DNA from: JALCSJ01 sp036788835
GTDB lineage: Bacteria > Bacillota > Negativicutes > Acidaminococcales > Acidaminococcaceae
NCBI GenBank assembly: GCA_036788835.1
Contig: DAIQMR010000001.1
Location: 122,722 to 186,721 of the forward strand
Direction: 5' to 3'
Length of the DNA: 64,000 nt
The notes under the pieces were generated by a model, which ran no database searches, was not told the origin of the DNA, and saw only the letters and a list, made by a program, of their open reading frames with translations. The position numbers and the translations under genes were made by a program. Position 1 is the stretch's first letter, and each line of letters begins with the position of its first letter. Positions 8,754 to 17,487 of the stretch are shown here, in pieces.

Positions 8754-9282
8754 CTATCTCGTCGCGTCTCCGAAGGAAGCGATTTGGCGCATTTTACCTT
8801 GCTAGCCGAAGACCAGAGGGATGAAGGGTAGCATTTGGTAAATGCCCTATGATAGTCGTCCTTGAAGCAAGCCAATATGGCGTAGCTGAATGGAAACGAC
8901 GAACCATTGTGCACGATTCTTCACTTCGCCTGTCGGCTCGTGAGCGAATCGGCAATCTGCTGCTTCTCACCGCTCCTATCTCGTCGCGTCTCCGAAGGAA
9001 GCGATTTGGCGCATTTTACCTTGCTAGCCGAAGACCAGAGGGATGAAGGGTAGCATTTGGTAAATGCCCTATGATAGTCGTCCTTGAAGCAAGCCAATAT
9101 GGCGTAGCTGAATGGAAACGACGAACCATTGTGCACGATTCTTCACTTCGCCTGTCGGCTCGTGAGCGAATCGGCAATCTGCTGCTTCTCACCGCTCCTA
9201 TCTCGTCGCGTCTCCGAAGGAAGCGATTTGTCACGATTCTTCACTTCGCCTGTCGGCTCGTGAGCGAATCGGCAATCTGCTT
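8754..9282. repeat. 222-bp structured tandem repeat, two full copies and one deleted copy
   Basis: Copy 1 spans 8754-8975 and copy 2 spans 8976-9197, and they look identical base for base. Copy 3 (9198-9282) keeps the first ~33 bases and the last ~50 of the unit, having lost the middle. Each unit contains several inverted repeats (GCATTTTACC with GGTAAATGC; GCCA-ATA-TGGC inside GTCGT/ACGAC; GATTCTTCACTTCGCC with GGCTCGTGAGCGAATC). Short ORFs run through it on both strands but are created by the repeat. The array begins 30 bases before the PHP gene start and ends in the ychF stop codon. It would be transcribed in any ychF-to-PHP read-through RNA. Confidence 0.95.
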
Positions 9283-10391
9283 CATACATTGAATCTGAAC
9301 TCTACTACATCCCCGTCCTGCATAACGTAGTCCTTGCCTTCCATGCGAACCAGGCCTTTTTCTTTGGCGGCCTGCTTAGAACCGCATTTGACCAAATCAT
9401 CGTAGGAAACTATTTCTGCTTTGATAAAGCCACGCTCGAAATCTGTATGAATTTTTCCTGCTGCCTGGGGAGCGGTATAACCTTTTACAATGGTCCAGGC
9501 CCTTGATTCCATTTCTCCTGTGGTCAGGAAAGTCTGCAAGCCCAAAAGCTTAAATCCGGCTTTAATCAGACGGTCCAACCCTGCTTCAGTGAGTCCGGCC
9601 ATTTCCAAATAGTCCTTTTGCTCTTCAGTGGGCAACTCGGCAATTTCTGCTTCAACCTTAGCAGAAATCACAATAGCTTCGGCTCCCTCTTTTTTAGCAT
9701 ATTCTTCCAAAGCCTGCACGAATTTATTCTGGGAGGCATCGGCAGCTTCTGCTTCTGCCACATTGGCAACATACAAAATAGGTTTATCTGTTAAAAGTTC
9801 CAGCTCTTTGATTGAAGCTCTTTCTTCTTTAGTCAGTGTCAAACTGCGGACCGGCTTTGCCTCTCCTAAGGCATCCGTAATTTTTTCCAGCACGGCCATT
9901 TTGACAGGAGCCTCTTTATCTCTTGCCTTAAGCAGCTTGCGAACTTTTTGCACCTGTTTGTCCACTGTTTCCATATCCGCCAGGCATAGTTCCGTATTAA
10001 TAATTTCTATATCGCGAACCGGGTCAATACTGCCTTCTACGTGGGTAATATTGCCGTCTTCAAAGCAACGCACTACTTCGCAGACAGCATCTACCTCCCG
10101 AATATGTGCCAAAAATTTATTGCCCAGACCTTCACCTTTAGATGCACCCTTAACTAACCCGGCAATATCCACGAACTTCATTCCTGCCGGAACAATTCTC
10201 TTGGAATTGAACATTTTACTCAAAACATCTAGCCGGGCATCCGGCACGTCCACAATACCCACATTGGGTTCAATGGTACAAAAAGGATAATTAGCCGCTT
10301 CAGCGCCAGCCTTAGTTATAGCATTAAATAAAGTACTTTTGCCTACATTCGGCAATCCTACAATACCCATTTCCAAATTTGTTGAGCTCAT
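9282..10391 (-). CDS. ychF: Redox-regulated ribosome-binding ATPase/GTPase YchF (OLA1 family)
   Basis: A 369-residue Obg-related P-loop protein. G1 is GLPNVGKST (about residues 12-20), followed by ANYPFCTIEPNVGIV, G3 VDIAGLVKGASKGEGLGNKF, and the family-specific NVAE in place of the guanine-specific NKXD, which in the family favours ATP. A coiled-coil region (MADMETVDKQVQKVRKLLKA) is inserted as in OLA1, and the C-terminal TGS domain holds LQTFLTTGEMESRAWT and HTDFERGFIKAE. YchF binds ribosomes and responds to oxidative stress in studied bacteria. GGAGA precedes the ATG. The stop codon lies at the edge of the tandem repeat. Very conserved, so the call is secure. Confidence 0.96.
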   Translation of the reverse strand: MSSTNLEMGIVGLPNVGKSTLFNAITKAGAEAANYPFCTIEPNVGIVDVPDARLDVLSKMFNSKRIVPAGMKFVDIAGLVKGASKGEGLGNKFLAHIREVDAVCEVVRCFEDGNITHVEGSIDPVRDIEIINTELCLADMETVDKQVQKVRKLLKARDKEAPVKMAVLEKITDALGEAKPVRSLTLTKEERASIKELELLTDKPILYVANVAEAEAADASQNKFVQALEEYAKKEGAEAIVISAKVEAEIAELPTEEQKDYLEMAGLTEAGLDRLIKAGFKLLGLQTFLTTGEMESRAWTIVKGYTAPQAAGKIHTDFERGFIKAEIVSYDDLVKCGSKQAAKEKGLVRMEGKDYVMQDGDVVEFRFNV

Positions 10392-10493
10392 TTGTTAATC
10401 TCTCCTTAAATAATGATATATTATTATATCACATCTTAGAGTAAAGCTGACGGATAATATTGGTCGGAACATAGAGCTGGTTATAACAAACAA

Positions 10494-10530
10494 AAAGGAC
10501 GGTCCTATTGGGATCGTCCTGCTTTTTTTA
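10494..10530 (-). terminator. Terminator at the end of the liv operon
   Basis: AGGACGGTCC pairs with GGGATCGTCCT across TATT. T-runs flank it on both strands (TTTTTGTTTG on the minus strand, GCTTTTTTT on the plus). It follows the DUF951 stop codon directly. Confidence 0.9.
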
Positions 10531-10728
10531 CTCTCCGGCCTTACTCAATACTTCTCTCACCATTTTCTCAAATTTAGTCCTAGGCAACATAACAAAGTGT
10601 CCACAGCCCCGGCATTTAATACCGAAGTCCATGCCCACCCTGGTAATTTCCCATTCATAAGAGCCACAGGGGTGAGCTTTCTTCATGCGCACAACATCGC
10701 CTATTGCGTAGGTGGCCTTTTTATCCAT
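10528..10728 (-). CDS. DUF951 small protein
   Basis: A 66-residue protein: YAIGDVVRMKKAHPCGSYEW, then KCRGCGHFVMLPRTKFEK. This is the DUF951 pattern of short proteins found across Bacillota, with a beta-rich fold and a C-x-x-C pair that could bind metal. The function is not known to me. It begins two bases after the stop of the CBS-ACT gene, so it is probably translated by coupling, and it ends at the operon terminator. Confidence 0.85.
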   Translation of the reverse strand: MDKKATYAIGDVVRMKKAHPCGSYEWEITRVGMDFGIKCRGCGHFVMLPRTKFEKMVREVLSKAGE

Positions 10729-10730
10729 AG

Positions 10731-11387
10731 CTACTTCTGTACCTTAATCGTGGAAATATCAACGATGTTGAATCCAGCATCCCTGATTTCCTGAATTATA
10801 TCCATAGCATTGGTCAAGTCGGCTCTAATCATGACCTGCTTACGCTGACCTTCTATCTCTCTGGTCAGTACAGAAATAATATTTACTCCTCTGTTTTTAA
10901 AGATTTCACCTAATTGGGCAAGTACTCCAACTTTATCCGTAACATCAATAGTTATCTTCGTAGAAGACGTTGCATAGCCTAAAAGATCAACGAATACTTT
11001 TAAAATGTCGCTATCTGCCACTATGCCACACAGCTTGTTGTCGGCATCAACCACCGGCAAAACCCCGAATTTGTTTTGATACATGAGATAAGCAGCCCGT
11101 TCCAATTCATCTTCTTGACTAACAGTAACAACATTTTTTGTCATCAAATCTTTGATTTTTAATTTTCCCAAAATATAATTGGCCTCATATTTGGAAAGGG
11201 TGCTGGCATCGCTAGGAGTAGCTCTTCCTACATCCCCAGCCGTCAAAATGCCTTTAATGCGTTTGATGTCATCAACAACGGGAAGACGACGATAATTGTG
11301 TTCAGCCATAATATTGCGGACCTCTAGCACAGACTGATCTTCGCCTACCGTCACCACGTTCTTACTCATAAACTCCTTAATTTGCAT
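10731..11387 (-). CDS. CBS-pair and ACT domain regulatory protein (AcuB-like)
   Basis: 218 residues with two CBS motifs (MSKNVVTVGEDQSVLEV... and MTKNVVTVSQEDELERAA..., about residues 1-135) and a C-terminal ACT domain (ITIDVTDKVGVLAQLGEIFKNRGVNIISV, about 145-215). CBS pairs sense adenylates and ACT domains often bind amino acids. Placed at the end of a branched-chain amino acid transport operon, it is a reasonable candidate for a sensor linking amino acid supply or energy state to uptake or metabolism. Similar proteins are often annotated as AcuB, but there is no acetoin gene here. CAAAGGAGG precedes the ATG, 18 bases after livF. Confidence 0.87.
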   Translation of the reverse strand: MQIKEFMSKNVVTVGEDQSVLEVRNIMAEHNYRRLPVVDDIKRIKGILTAGDVGRATPSDASTLSKYEANYILGKLKIKDLMTKNVVTVSQEDELERAAYLMYQNKFGVLPVVDADNKLCGIVADSDILKVFVDLLGYATSSTKITIDVTDKVGVLAQLGEIFKNRGVNIISVLTREIEGQRKQVMIRADLTNAMDIIQEIRDAGFNIVDISTIKVQK

Positions 11388-11405
11388 TTCTTTCCCTCCT
11401 TTGTC

Positions 11406-12110
11406 TTAACCGCCCAAATAAGCTTTCTGAACAGCCTCACTGGCAGCCAGTTCTGCTGCCGTCCCGCTCAGAACAACTCTGCCAGTTTCTAAAACATAGG
11501 CTTTATCCGCAATGGACAATGCCATATTGGCATTTTGTTCTACCAGCAAAATTGTGGTACCTTGTTGCTGAATTTCTTTGATTATATTAAAAATTTCTTT
11601 AACTAAAAGAGGCGCTAAGCCCATGGATGGTTCATCTAAAAGGAGCAGTTTGGGTTTGCTCATAAGAGCCCTGCCCATGACCAGCATCTGTTGTTCGCCC
11701 CCTGATAAGGTGCCGGCAATCTGATTGCGCCTTTCATATAGTCTGGGAAATTTTTTAAAAACATCTTCCTTTGCTTTAGCAATACCGTCCTTATCTTTAC
11801 GAGTGTAAGCCCCTAAATCCAGATTCTCTAAAACACTCATATTAGAAAAAGCATGACGCCCCTCCGGCACTTGTATGAGTCCCATTTCCACAATCTTATG
11901 GGCACGGGTGTCGGTGATATCCTGTCCATCATATATTATTCTACCATTTTTCGGCTTAATTAATCCGGAAATAGTATGTAAGGTGGTAGATTTCCCCGCT
12001 CCGTTAGATCCTATGAGGGTTACGATTTCTCCGTCTCCCACTTCCAAGTTGATGTCCTTTACAGCGTGAATGGCACCATAAAACACATCCAAGTTTTTTA
12101 CTTGCAGCAT
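11406..12110 (-). CDS. livF: Branched-chain amino acid ABC transporter ATPase LivF
   Basis: A 234-residue ABC ATPase: Walker A GSNGAGKST, Q-loop region VPEGRHAFSNMSVLENL, signature LSGGEQQ, Walker B LLLLDEPSMGL and the switch His in TTILLVEQNANMAL, where the family has Gln rather than His. The VPEGRxxFxxMSVLENL stretch is diagnostic of LivF. It powers import together with LivG at the inner face of the membrane. Its ATG overlaps the livG stop by one base (TAATG), with GGAGG just upstream. Confidence 0.95.
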   Translation of the reverse strand: MLQVKNLDVFYGAIHAVKDINLEVGDGEIVTLIGSNGAGKSTTLHTISGLIKPKNGRIIYDGQDITDTRAHKIVEMGLIQVPEGRHAFSNMSVLENLDLGAYTRKDKDGIAKAKEDVFKKFPRLYERRNQIAGTLSGGEQQMLVMGRALMSKPKLLLLDEPSMGLAPLLVKEIFNIIKEIQQQGTTILLVEQNANMALSIADKAYVLETGRVVLSGTAAELAASEAVQKAYLGG

Positions 12111-12880
12111 TATGATACCTCCTCGCCTAAATATGCCTCTATAACCCGTTTATTATGCTTGATTTGGTCCGGTGTGCCATTGGCAATGCAACAACCATAT
12201 TCCAGCACATAAATTCTCTCACAAACCCCCATAACCAGACTCATATCATGTTCTATCAGCAAAATCGTTAATTTAAACTCATTCCTGATCCAGCGAATCA
12301 TTTCCATCAGTTCATGGGTTTCCTGTGGATTCATTCCGGCTGCTGGTTCGTCTAAAAGCAATAGCTTGGGTCCTGTGGCCAAAGCTCTGGCAATTTCCAA
12401 CCGTCGTTGCTCCCCATAAGGCAAGTTCTTGGCCATTTCGTCTTTCAGCCCATCCAGCTTGAAAATTTTCAGAAGCTCTATGGCCTTTTTTTCAATATCT
12501 TTTTCTTCACTGTAATAACGTCCTATCCGAAGCTCCGCCTCAAGTAAAGTATATTTCACATGCCTGTTAAAAGCAATCTTTACATTGTCCAATACGCTAA
12601 GTTCTGAGAACAAACGAATATTCTGGAAAGTTCTGGCAATCCCTATAGCCGTTACTTGATAAGGTTTTTTACCGTTAATCCTGGTTCCGTTAAAAGTTAT
12701 TTCCCCTTCGCTGGGATTATACACACCGGTGAGCATATTAAATGCCGTGGTTTTGCCGGCGCCGTTAGGACCAATAAGACCGATAAGTTCTCCTTGGTCG
12801 ATGTGCATACTGAAATTGGAAACAGCACGCAAGCCGCCAAATATCATAGACACATTATCAACCTTCAGCAGTTCCGCCAT
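12110..12880 (-). CDS. livG: Branched-chain amino acid ABC transporter ATPase LivG
   Basis: 256 residues. Walker A is GPNGAGKTT, followed by FNMLTGVYNPSEGEITFNG, then the family stretch GIARTFQNIRLFSELSVLDN, the degenerate signature LPYGEQRRLEIARAL, Walker B LLLLDEPAAGMNP and the switch His in LLIEHDMSLVMG. The C-terminal extension after YVLEYG is as in LivG. The gene overlaps the livM end by 23 bases and has AGGAGG before its ATG. Confidence 0.95.
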   Translation of the reverse strand: MAELLKVDNVSMIFGGLRAVSNFSMHIDQGELIGLIGPNGAGKTTAFNMLTGVYNPSEGEITFNGTRINGKKPYQVTAIGIARTFQNIRLFSELSVLDNVKIAFNRHVKYTLLEAELRIGRYYSEEKDIEKKAIELLKIFKLDGLKDEMAKNLPYGEQRRLEIARALATGPKLLLLDEPAAGMNPQETHELMEMIRWIRNEFKLTILLIEHDMSLVMGVCERIYVLEYGCCIANGTPDQIKHNKRVIEAYLGEEVS

Positions 12881-13829
12881 TAGCCTTACCTCCTGACTTT
12901 CCGAATTTAAACATCTGTCTGCTTAATTCCTTGCTGCCAAAAATACCCTGAGGTCTATTCAGCATCAAGACTATCAAAGTCACGGAATATATAACCATAC
13001 GCCATTCAGGATAATCTGCCAACAAAGCACTGATACCCGTCAAAACGATGGCTCCCGTAATGGCCCCGCTCATGGACCCTAACCCTCCCAATACTACCAT
13101 GGTTAGAATATCAAAACTGCGCATGAAAGTGAAAGAAGCAGGATGAGCAATGTAATAATAGTGAGAGAATAGGCAACCTGCCGTACCGGCAAAACCGGCA
13201 CCAATAGTAAAGGCTAAAATTTTATATTTTGTGGTATCAATGCCCATGGTCTCAGCGGCGATTTCATTTTCTCTGATAGCCAGACAAGCTCTGCCTTTTG
13301 CCGAATTTTTGAAATTCTTGATAAAGAAAATAACGAAAATGGCAATCCAAAAAGCCCAAGGAAAATTTGTAATACGAGGAATGCCCATAAATCCTGAAGC
13401 ACCGCCTACATACTCAATATTCAAAATACAGATACGAATAATCTCCCCTAATCCCAAAGTAGCAATAGCCAAATAATCACCATTTAACCGCAAGGTAGGA
13501 ATGCCAATAAGAAAACCCAGGAATCCGGCACTGATAGTGCCGGCCAGCAGTGCCGCCACAAAAGGCAGCTCCATTTTCACTGTCATAATGGCACCCATAT
13601 AGGCACCTACCGCCATAAATCCCGCATGACCAATGGAGAACTGTCCCGTGTAGCCATTAATCAGGTTCAAGCTCACTGACAGAATAATATTCACTAAAAT
13701 TAAAATAATATTTGCTTCCCAATAGGGGTCAATGAATTCATAATAGAGCAGTGTTTGGAAGACAGCAAAAATAACTACGCAAACACCAAGAATACCCAAA
13801 TCTTGTTTTTTTAAGTTATTCATAGCCAT
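12858..13829 (-). CDS. livM: Branched-chain amino acid ABC transporter permease LivM
   Basis: About 323 residues with roughly nine to ten hydrophobic helices. Family landmarks are SLNLINGYTGQFSIGHAGFMAVGAY and PTLRLNGDYLAIATLGLGEIIR, then the coupling region GRACLAIRENEIAAETMGI. It pairs with LivH in the inner membrane. I choose the ATG at 13829, eight bases after GAAGG; an in-frame GTG directly upstream and another ATG at 13823 are alternatives. Confidence 0.94.
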   Translation of the reverse strand: MAMNNLKKQDLGILGVCVVIFAVFQTLLYYEFIDPYWEANIILILVNIILSVSLNLINGYTGQFSIGHAGFMAVGAYMGAIMTVKMELPFVAALLAGTISAGFLGFLIGIPTLRLNGDYLAIATLGLGEIIRICILNIEYVGGASGFMGIPRITNFPWAFWIAIFVIFFIKNFKNSAKGRACLAIRENEIAAETMGIDTTKYKILAFTIGAGFAGTAGCLFSHYYYIAHPASFTFMRSFDILTMVVLGGLGSMSGAITGAIVLTGISALLADYPEWRMVIYSVTLIVLMLNRPQGIFGSKELSRQMFKFGKSGGKANGGTAEG

Positions 13830-13832
13830 CAC

Positions 13833-14729
13833 CTACACCTTCTCTTTAACATTCTTGCCCAAGAGGCCGCTTGGCTTGTAGAGCAGAATAATAATCAGAA
13901 TGGCAAAGGCTGCCGCATCTCTGAAGGTAGAAGAAAAAAAGCCGCTGACCATAGCCTCAACCAGACCCATTATGAGGCCTCCCATCATAGCACCGGGCAG
14001 TATTCCAATGCCACCTACCACGGCTGCAATAAAGGCTTTCAGCCCCGGCATAGTACCCATCAAAGGGTCAATTGAATTGTAATAAATACCAACCAGCACA
14101 CCGGCTGCCGCTGCCAGAGCAGAGCCTAAAGCAAAGGTCATAGAAATAATCCTGTCAATATTAATTCCCATAAGGCTTGCCGCATCCGGGTCAAAGCTTA
14201 CCGCACGCATGGCCTGACCTGCTTTTGTATGATTAACTATGTAAGTCAGTCCTGCCATCAAAAGCAAGGCACTAACCAAAATTAAAATCTGCTGATTATT
14301 AACTACCAGCCCGCCCACGTGATACACCGTAGCACTAAAAATTGCCGGGAATGTCCTGGGCTGTGGAGTTGCAACCAAGATCATGGTATATTCCAAAAAG
14401 AAAGACACCCCAATAGCCGTAATCAGTACCGCGATTCTGGGAGCATTACGCATGGGCCGGTAAGCAATCCTCTCAATAATAATGCCGGCAATGGCAGCAC
14501 CAATCATGGACAGAATCAGAGCCGGCAAAAAAGACATCTGGAATTTAGTTGTTGCCACAAAACCGATAAAAGCCCCCAGCATATAAATATCGCCGTGAGC
14601 AAAATTGATTAGCTTTATGATACCATAAATCATGGTATACCCTAGGGCAATCAATGAATAAATACTGCCCAAAGACAGGCCATTAATTATTTGCTGTAAA
14701 AATTGTTGGGTAAATGAACCCATGTCCAT
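13833..14729 (-). CDS. livH: Branched-chain amino acid ABC transporter permease LivH
   Basis: 298 residues, all-helical permease. QQIINGLSLGSIYSLIALGY then TMIYGIIKLINFAHGDIYMLG is the LivH signature; RIAYRPMRNAPRIAVLITAIG and AMRAVSFDPDAASLMGIN form the ATPase-coupling segment. It is the first gene of the livHMGF block and lies after a stem-loop that separates it from the adjacent binding-protein gene. GGGGGAGA precedes the ATG. Confidence 0.95.
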   Translation of the reverse strand: MDMGSFTQQFLQQIINGLSLGSIYSLIALGYTMIYGIIKLINFAHGDIYMLGAFIGFVATTKFQMSFLPALILSMIGAAIAGIIIERIAYRPMRNAPRIAVLITAIGVSFFLEYTMILVATPQPRTFPAIFSATVYHVGGLVVNNQQILILVSALLLMAGLTYIVNHTKAGQAMRAVSFDPDAASLMGINIDRIISMTFALGSALAAAAGVLVGIYYNSIDPLMGTMPGLKAFIAAVVGGIGILPGAMMGGLIMGLVEAMVSGFFSSTFRDAAAFAILIIILLYKPSGLLGKNVKEKV

Positions 14730-14748
14730 ACAATCTCCCCCTATCCAC

Positions 14749-14788
14749 GCAAAGCCTGTGGGCTGCCAGACAGCAGCCCACTCTTTGC
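14749..14788 (-). terminator. Stem-loop between livK and livH (attenuator or processing site)
   Basis: GCAAAG-CCT-GTGGGCTGC pairs with GCAGCCCAC-T-CTTTGC around CAGACA. No long T-run follows on the minus strand, so it probably acts as a partial terminator or RNA-stabilising hairpin that lets the binding protein be made in excess over the permeases. Confidence 0.6.
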
Positions 14789-14796
14789 CTATTTAC

Positions 14797-15966
14797 TTAT
14801 TTTGGTTCAATTTTAGTTTTGAAGCTTTGCTTGCCGTTTTTGTATTCAATAATAAAGGCGCTCTTCACAGGGTTATGCTGAGCATCGAAGGTAACTTTGC
14901 CGGAAACACCTTCCAAGCCTTTGATTTCCGCCATTGCTGCAGCAATCTTAGCAGGTGTTTCCCCTCCTGCCTTTTTAATAGCCTCAGCAATCAGCAAAGT
15001 AGAATCATAAGACAAAGCCGCAAACACATCCGGTTTTTCGCTATAAGCCTTTTCATAAGCTGCCACAAATTCCTTGTTCATAGCAGTATTGTCTTCCGGT
15101 GAGTACAAACTGGAAAAATACGTGTTGTTCAAGGCAGCGGCGCCTGCAATCTCCGGCATTTTTGCACTATCCCAGCCATCGCCGCCTGCCATGGGAACGG
15201 TAATGCCCAATTCTCTGGCTTGCTTAATGATGAGGCCGACTTCTTGATAATAGGCCGGTACGTAAATCATATCAGGATGGGTGGCTTGAATCTTTGTCAA
15301 AGTTGCTTTAAAATCTGTATCTTTTTGCAGGAAAGATTCTTTGGCTACAATAGTCCCACCGTTCTTCACAAAATTTTCTTCGAAATATTGGGCTAAACCC
15401 TTGGAATAATCCGAAGAATTATCAACAAGAATGGCAACCTTTTTTGCTTTAAGAGAATCTTTCACGAACTGGGCCATAACAGTTCCCTGAAAAGGATCAA
15501 TAAAACAAGTCCTAAAATTGTATTGTCTGGTTTTACCGTTCTGATCTACGGTAACTTTAGGATTGGTACCCAAAGGCGAAATATCCAACACCTTAGACCC
15601 TGCATTTACCGCCGTTGTAGCAATAACACAGGAAGAAATATTCGGTCCGATAACAGCAACCACTTTGTCCTGGCTAAGCAGTTTCTGCATGGCATTGGTG
15701 GCTTCAGCAGCTTCTGATTTGTTATCTGCTACTGCCAAGGTTAATTTCTTGCCAAGAACACCACCCTGGCCGTTTATTTTTTCTAAGGCCAGTTTAATAC
15801 CATTCTGAGAACTTTTACCATAACTAGCCCCTGTGCCTGTCATTTCCAGGTTGCCGCCTATCTTAATTTCTTTGGCATTCCCGCCTTTACCGCCACAGCC
15901 ACTGACACCACTTACCAGCAAAGTCCCTAAACATAATACCGCTAATAATTTCTTTCCTGTTTGCAT
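14797..15966 (-). CDS. livK: Branched-chain amino acid ABC transporter substrate-binding lipoprotein (first copy next to livH)
   Basis: 389 residues with a lipoprotein signal peptide ending at GVSGC-GG. The mature part is a type I periplasmic binding fold: KIGGNLEMTGTGASYGKSSQ, GLALEKING, VAVIGPNISSCVIA, FRTCFIDPFQGTVMA, KVAILVDNSSDYSKGLA, YVPAYYQEVGLIIKQARELG and AGGDGWDS. The IRTCF-type Arg/Asp ligand sites match the LivJ/LivK family (leucine, isoleucine, valine). About 60% similar by eye to the next copy, so the two arose by duplication and may have different specificities. GGGGGAAG precedes the ATG. Confidence 0.9.
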   Translation of the reverse strand: MQTGKKLLAVLCLGTLLVSGVSGCGGKGGNAKEIKIGGNLEMTGTGASYGKSSQNGIKLALEKINGQGGVLGKKLTLAVADNKSEAAEATNAMQKLLSQDKVVAVIGPNISSCVIATTAVNAGSKVLDISPLGTNPKVTVDQNGKTRQYNFRTCFIDPFQGTVMAQFVKDSLKAKKVAILVDNSSDYSKGLAQYFEENFVKNGGTIVAKESFLQKDTDFKATLTKIQATHPDMIYVPAYYQEVGLIIKQARELGITVPMAGGDGWDSAKMPEIAGAAALNNTYFSSLYSPEDNTAMNKEFVAAYEKAYSEKPDVFAALSYDSTLLIAEAIKKAGGETPAKIAAAMAEIKGLEGVSGKVTFDAQHNPVKSAFIIEYKNGKQSFKTKIEPK

Positions 15967-16021
15967 TTTTACTTCCCCCTCATTTGTCTTTTTCCAATCC
16001 CCCTTATATCGCCTTTGATAA

Positions 16022-16057
16022 AAAACGTCGGACAGAGTTTTCCCTATCCGACGTTGG
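16022..16057 (-). terminator. Intra-operon terminator between the two livK-like genes
   Basis: AACGTCGGA pairs with TCCGACGTT, and on the minus strand the stem is followed by TTTTTTATC. It can stop part of the transcripts that start at the upstream livK-like promoter. Confidence 0.85.
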
Positions 16058-16077
16058 ATTGATACATAAATACTTGA

Positions 16078-17259
16078 TTACAGATTAATCTTTTCCTTAA
16101 AGGTTTGTACACCATCTTTTAATTCAATGATGATACCGCCAGAAACAGGATTATGCTGAGGATCAACAGTGAACTTACCTGTAGCCACAGGGAAATCCTT
16201 CATTTTAGCGATTTCTTCTGCAATCTTCACACCATCAGTAGAACCGGCTCTCTTAATAGCTTCCAGAACAACCAATGCTCCGTCATATCCGTGAATACTG
16301 AAGTTATCAGGCTCAGCATTGAATTTCTTCTTATACGCCTTGATAAATTCCTGAATCTTAGGATCCTTGTCTTGAGCAGAGTAAGCACTGCAGAAGTAAG
16401 TGTTGTTCAGAGCAGCCTTGCCTGCGATTTCAGCTAGTTTCGGAGAATCCCAACCATCGCTGCCCAAAATGGGGCAATCAATACCAACCTCACGGGCTTG
16501 TTTAATAATCTTAGAAACTTCTTCGTAATAAGCAGGAACATACAAAGCTTCCGGATTGCTGGCCTTTAGTTTAGTCAAGGCAGCTTTAAAGTCTACGTCC
16601 TTAGCCAAGAAAGCTTCTTTGGCTACAATCTTGCCGCCGGCCCCTTCCACAGTTTTGCCAAATACATCTGCCAAACCTTTGGAATAGTCACTGGAAGAAT
16701 CGAAGAATACGGCAATGTTCTTTACCTTCAAAGTCTTAGAAGCAAAGGTAGCCATAATCTTGCCTTGGAAAGGATCAATAAAGCAGGCTCTAAACACAAA
16801 GGGCTGGACCTTGCCATCCTTTTGCAACGTAATATTAGGTGCGGTAGCAACAGGAGCCATTAGAGGAACCTTGTTTCCTGTAGCGATAGGAATACTGGCG
16901 GCTACACAACCGCTGGTAGCCGGTCCAATCAACACCACTGCCTTGTCTTTGGTAATTAGCTTTGTAGCAGTATTGCCTGCCTCAGAAGGCTCGGATTTAT
17001 TATCACCTGTTACCATCTTAAGCTTCTTGCCCAAGATACCGCCCTTAGCATTAGCCTCATCAATAGCCATTTGGACACCGCTCATTGTAGATTTACCATA
17101 ATTGGCCACGTTACCGGTTAGTTCAAAATGTGCTCCTACTACGATTTCTTTTGCATCTGCTGCTTTTTTACTGCCTCCCCCGGCACCGCAGCCGGCAAAA
17201 AGAGAGGTCATCACTGCTGCGACACCGATGGCGCTTGCAGCTTTTTTCCACACTTTCAT
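16078..17259 (-). CDS. Branched-chain amino acid ABC transporter substrate-binding lipoprotein (second copy)
   Basis: About 393 residues. The signal peptide MKVWKKAASAIGVAAVMTSL ends in the lipobox FAGC-GAGGG. The type I binding fold repeats the landmarks of its neighbour: VVGAHFELTGNVANYGKST, VVLIGPATSGCVAA, FRACFIDPFQGKIMA, IAVFFDSSSDYSKGLAD, YVPAYYEEVSKIIKQAREVG, LGSDGWDS. An in-frame ATG 20 codons upstream exists, but GGGTGA sits directly before 17259 and only this start gives a proper signal peptide. It has its own strong promoter and is followed by a terminator, so it is likely the most abundant product of this cluster. Confidence 0.9.
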   Translation of the reverse strand: MKVWKKAASAIGVAAVMTSLFAGCGAGGGSKKAADAKEIVVGAHFELTGNVANYGKSTMSGVQMAIDEANAKGGILGKKLKMVTGDNKSEPSEAGNTATKLITKDKAVVLIGPATSGCVAASIPIATGNKVPLMAPVATAPNITLQKDGKVQPFVFRACFIDPFQGKIMATFASKTLKVKNIAVFFDSSSDYSKGLADVFGKTVEGAGGKIVAKEAFLAKDVDFKAALTKLKASNPEALYVPAYYEEVSKIIKQAREVGIDCPILGSDGWDSPKLAEIAGKAALNNTYFCSAYSAQDKDPKIQEFIKAYKKKFNAEPDNFSIHGYDGALVVLEAIKRAGSTDGVKIAEEIAKMKDFPVATGKFTVDPQHNPVSGGIIIELKDGVQTFKEKINL

Positions 17260-17320
17260 TTCATCACCCTTTTTCCTTTTTTTTATAAAACAAAAATCGC
17301 TTTTTGAATTTATTGGCACT

Positions 17321-17350
17321 ATTATAAATAATCTATCCCCCTTTTGTCAA
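17321..17350 (-). promoter_or_regulatory. Sigma-A type promoter for the livK-like gene
   Basis: On the minus strand TTGACA (17345-17350) and TATAAT (17321-17326) are both perfect consensus hexamers separated by 18 bases, about 60 bases upstream of the start codon. Confidence 0.85.
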
Positions 17351-17426
17351 TGATTTTTATACAAAAACCTCATCTTTTTTGAAAAAACTTTTTATATTTG
17401 GTAACTTTTTGCCTATTGTCCCTATA

Positions 17427-17467
17427 AAAAATACATAAGTACTAAAATATAAGTACTTATGTATTTT
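17427..17467 (-). terminator. Terminator after the response-regulator gene
   Basis: AAAATACATAAGTACT pairs with AGTACTTATGTATTTT around a short AT loop. It is AT-rich but nearly perfect, and sits 20 bases beyond the stop of the signalling operon. Confidence 0.75.
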
Positions 17468-17487
17468 CTTGTTTTACAGTTTATTTC

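Noticed and set aside
8849..9292. Repeated 65-73 residue ORFs on both strands inside the tandem repeat
   Set aside because: They repeat with the DNA unit, lack ribosome sites and change frame meaning with the deletion in copy 3; they look like by-products of the repeat.
9628..10290. A 220-residue plus-strand ORF inside ychF
   Set aside because: It lies antisense to a highly conserved gene, is Ser/Ala/Thr-rich as expected of an antisense frame, and has no ribosome site.
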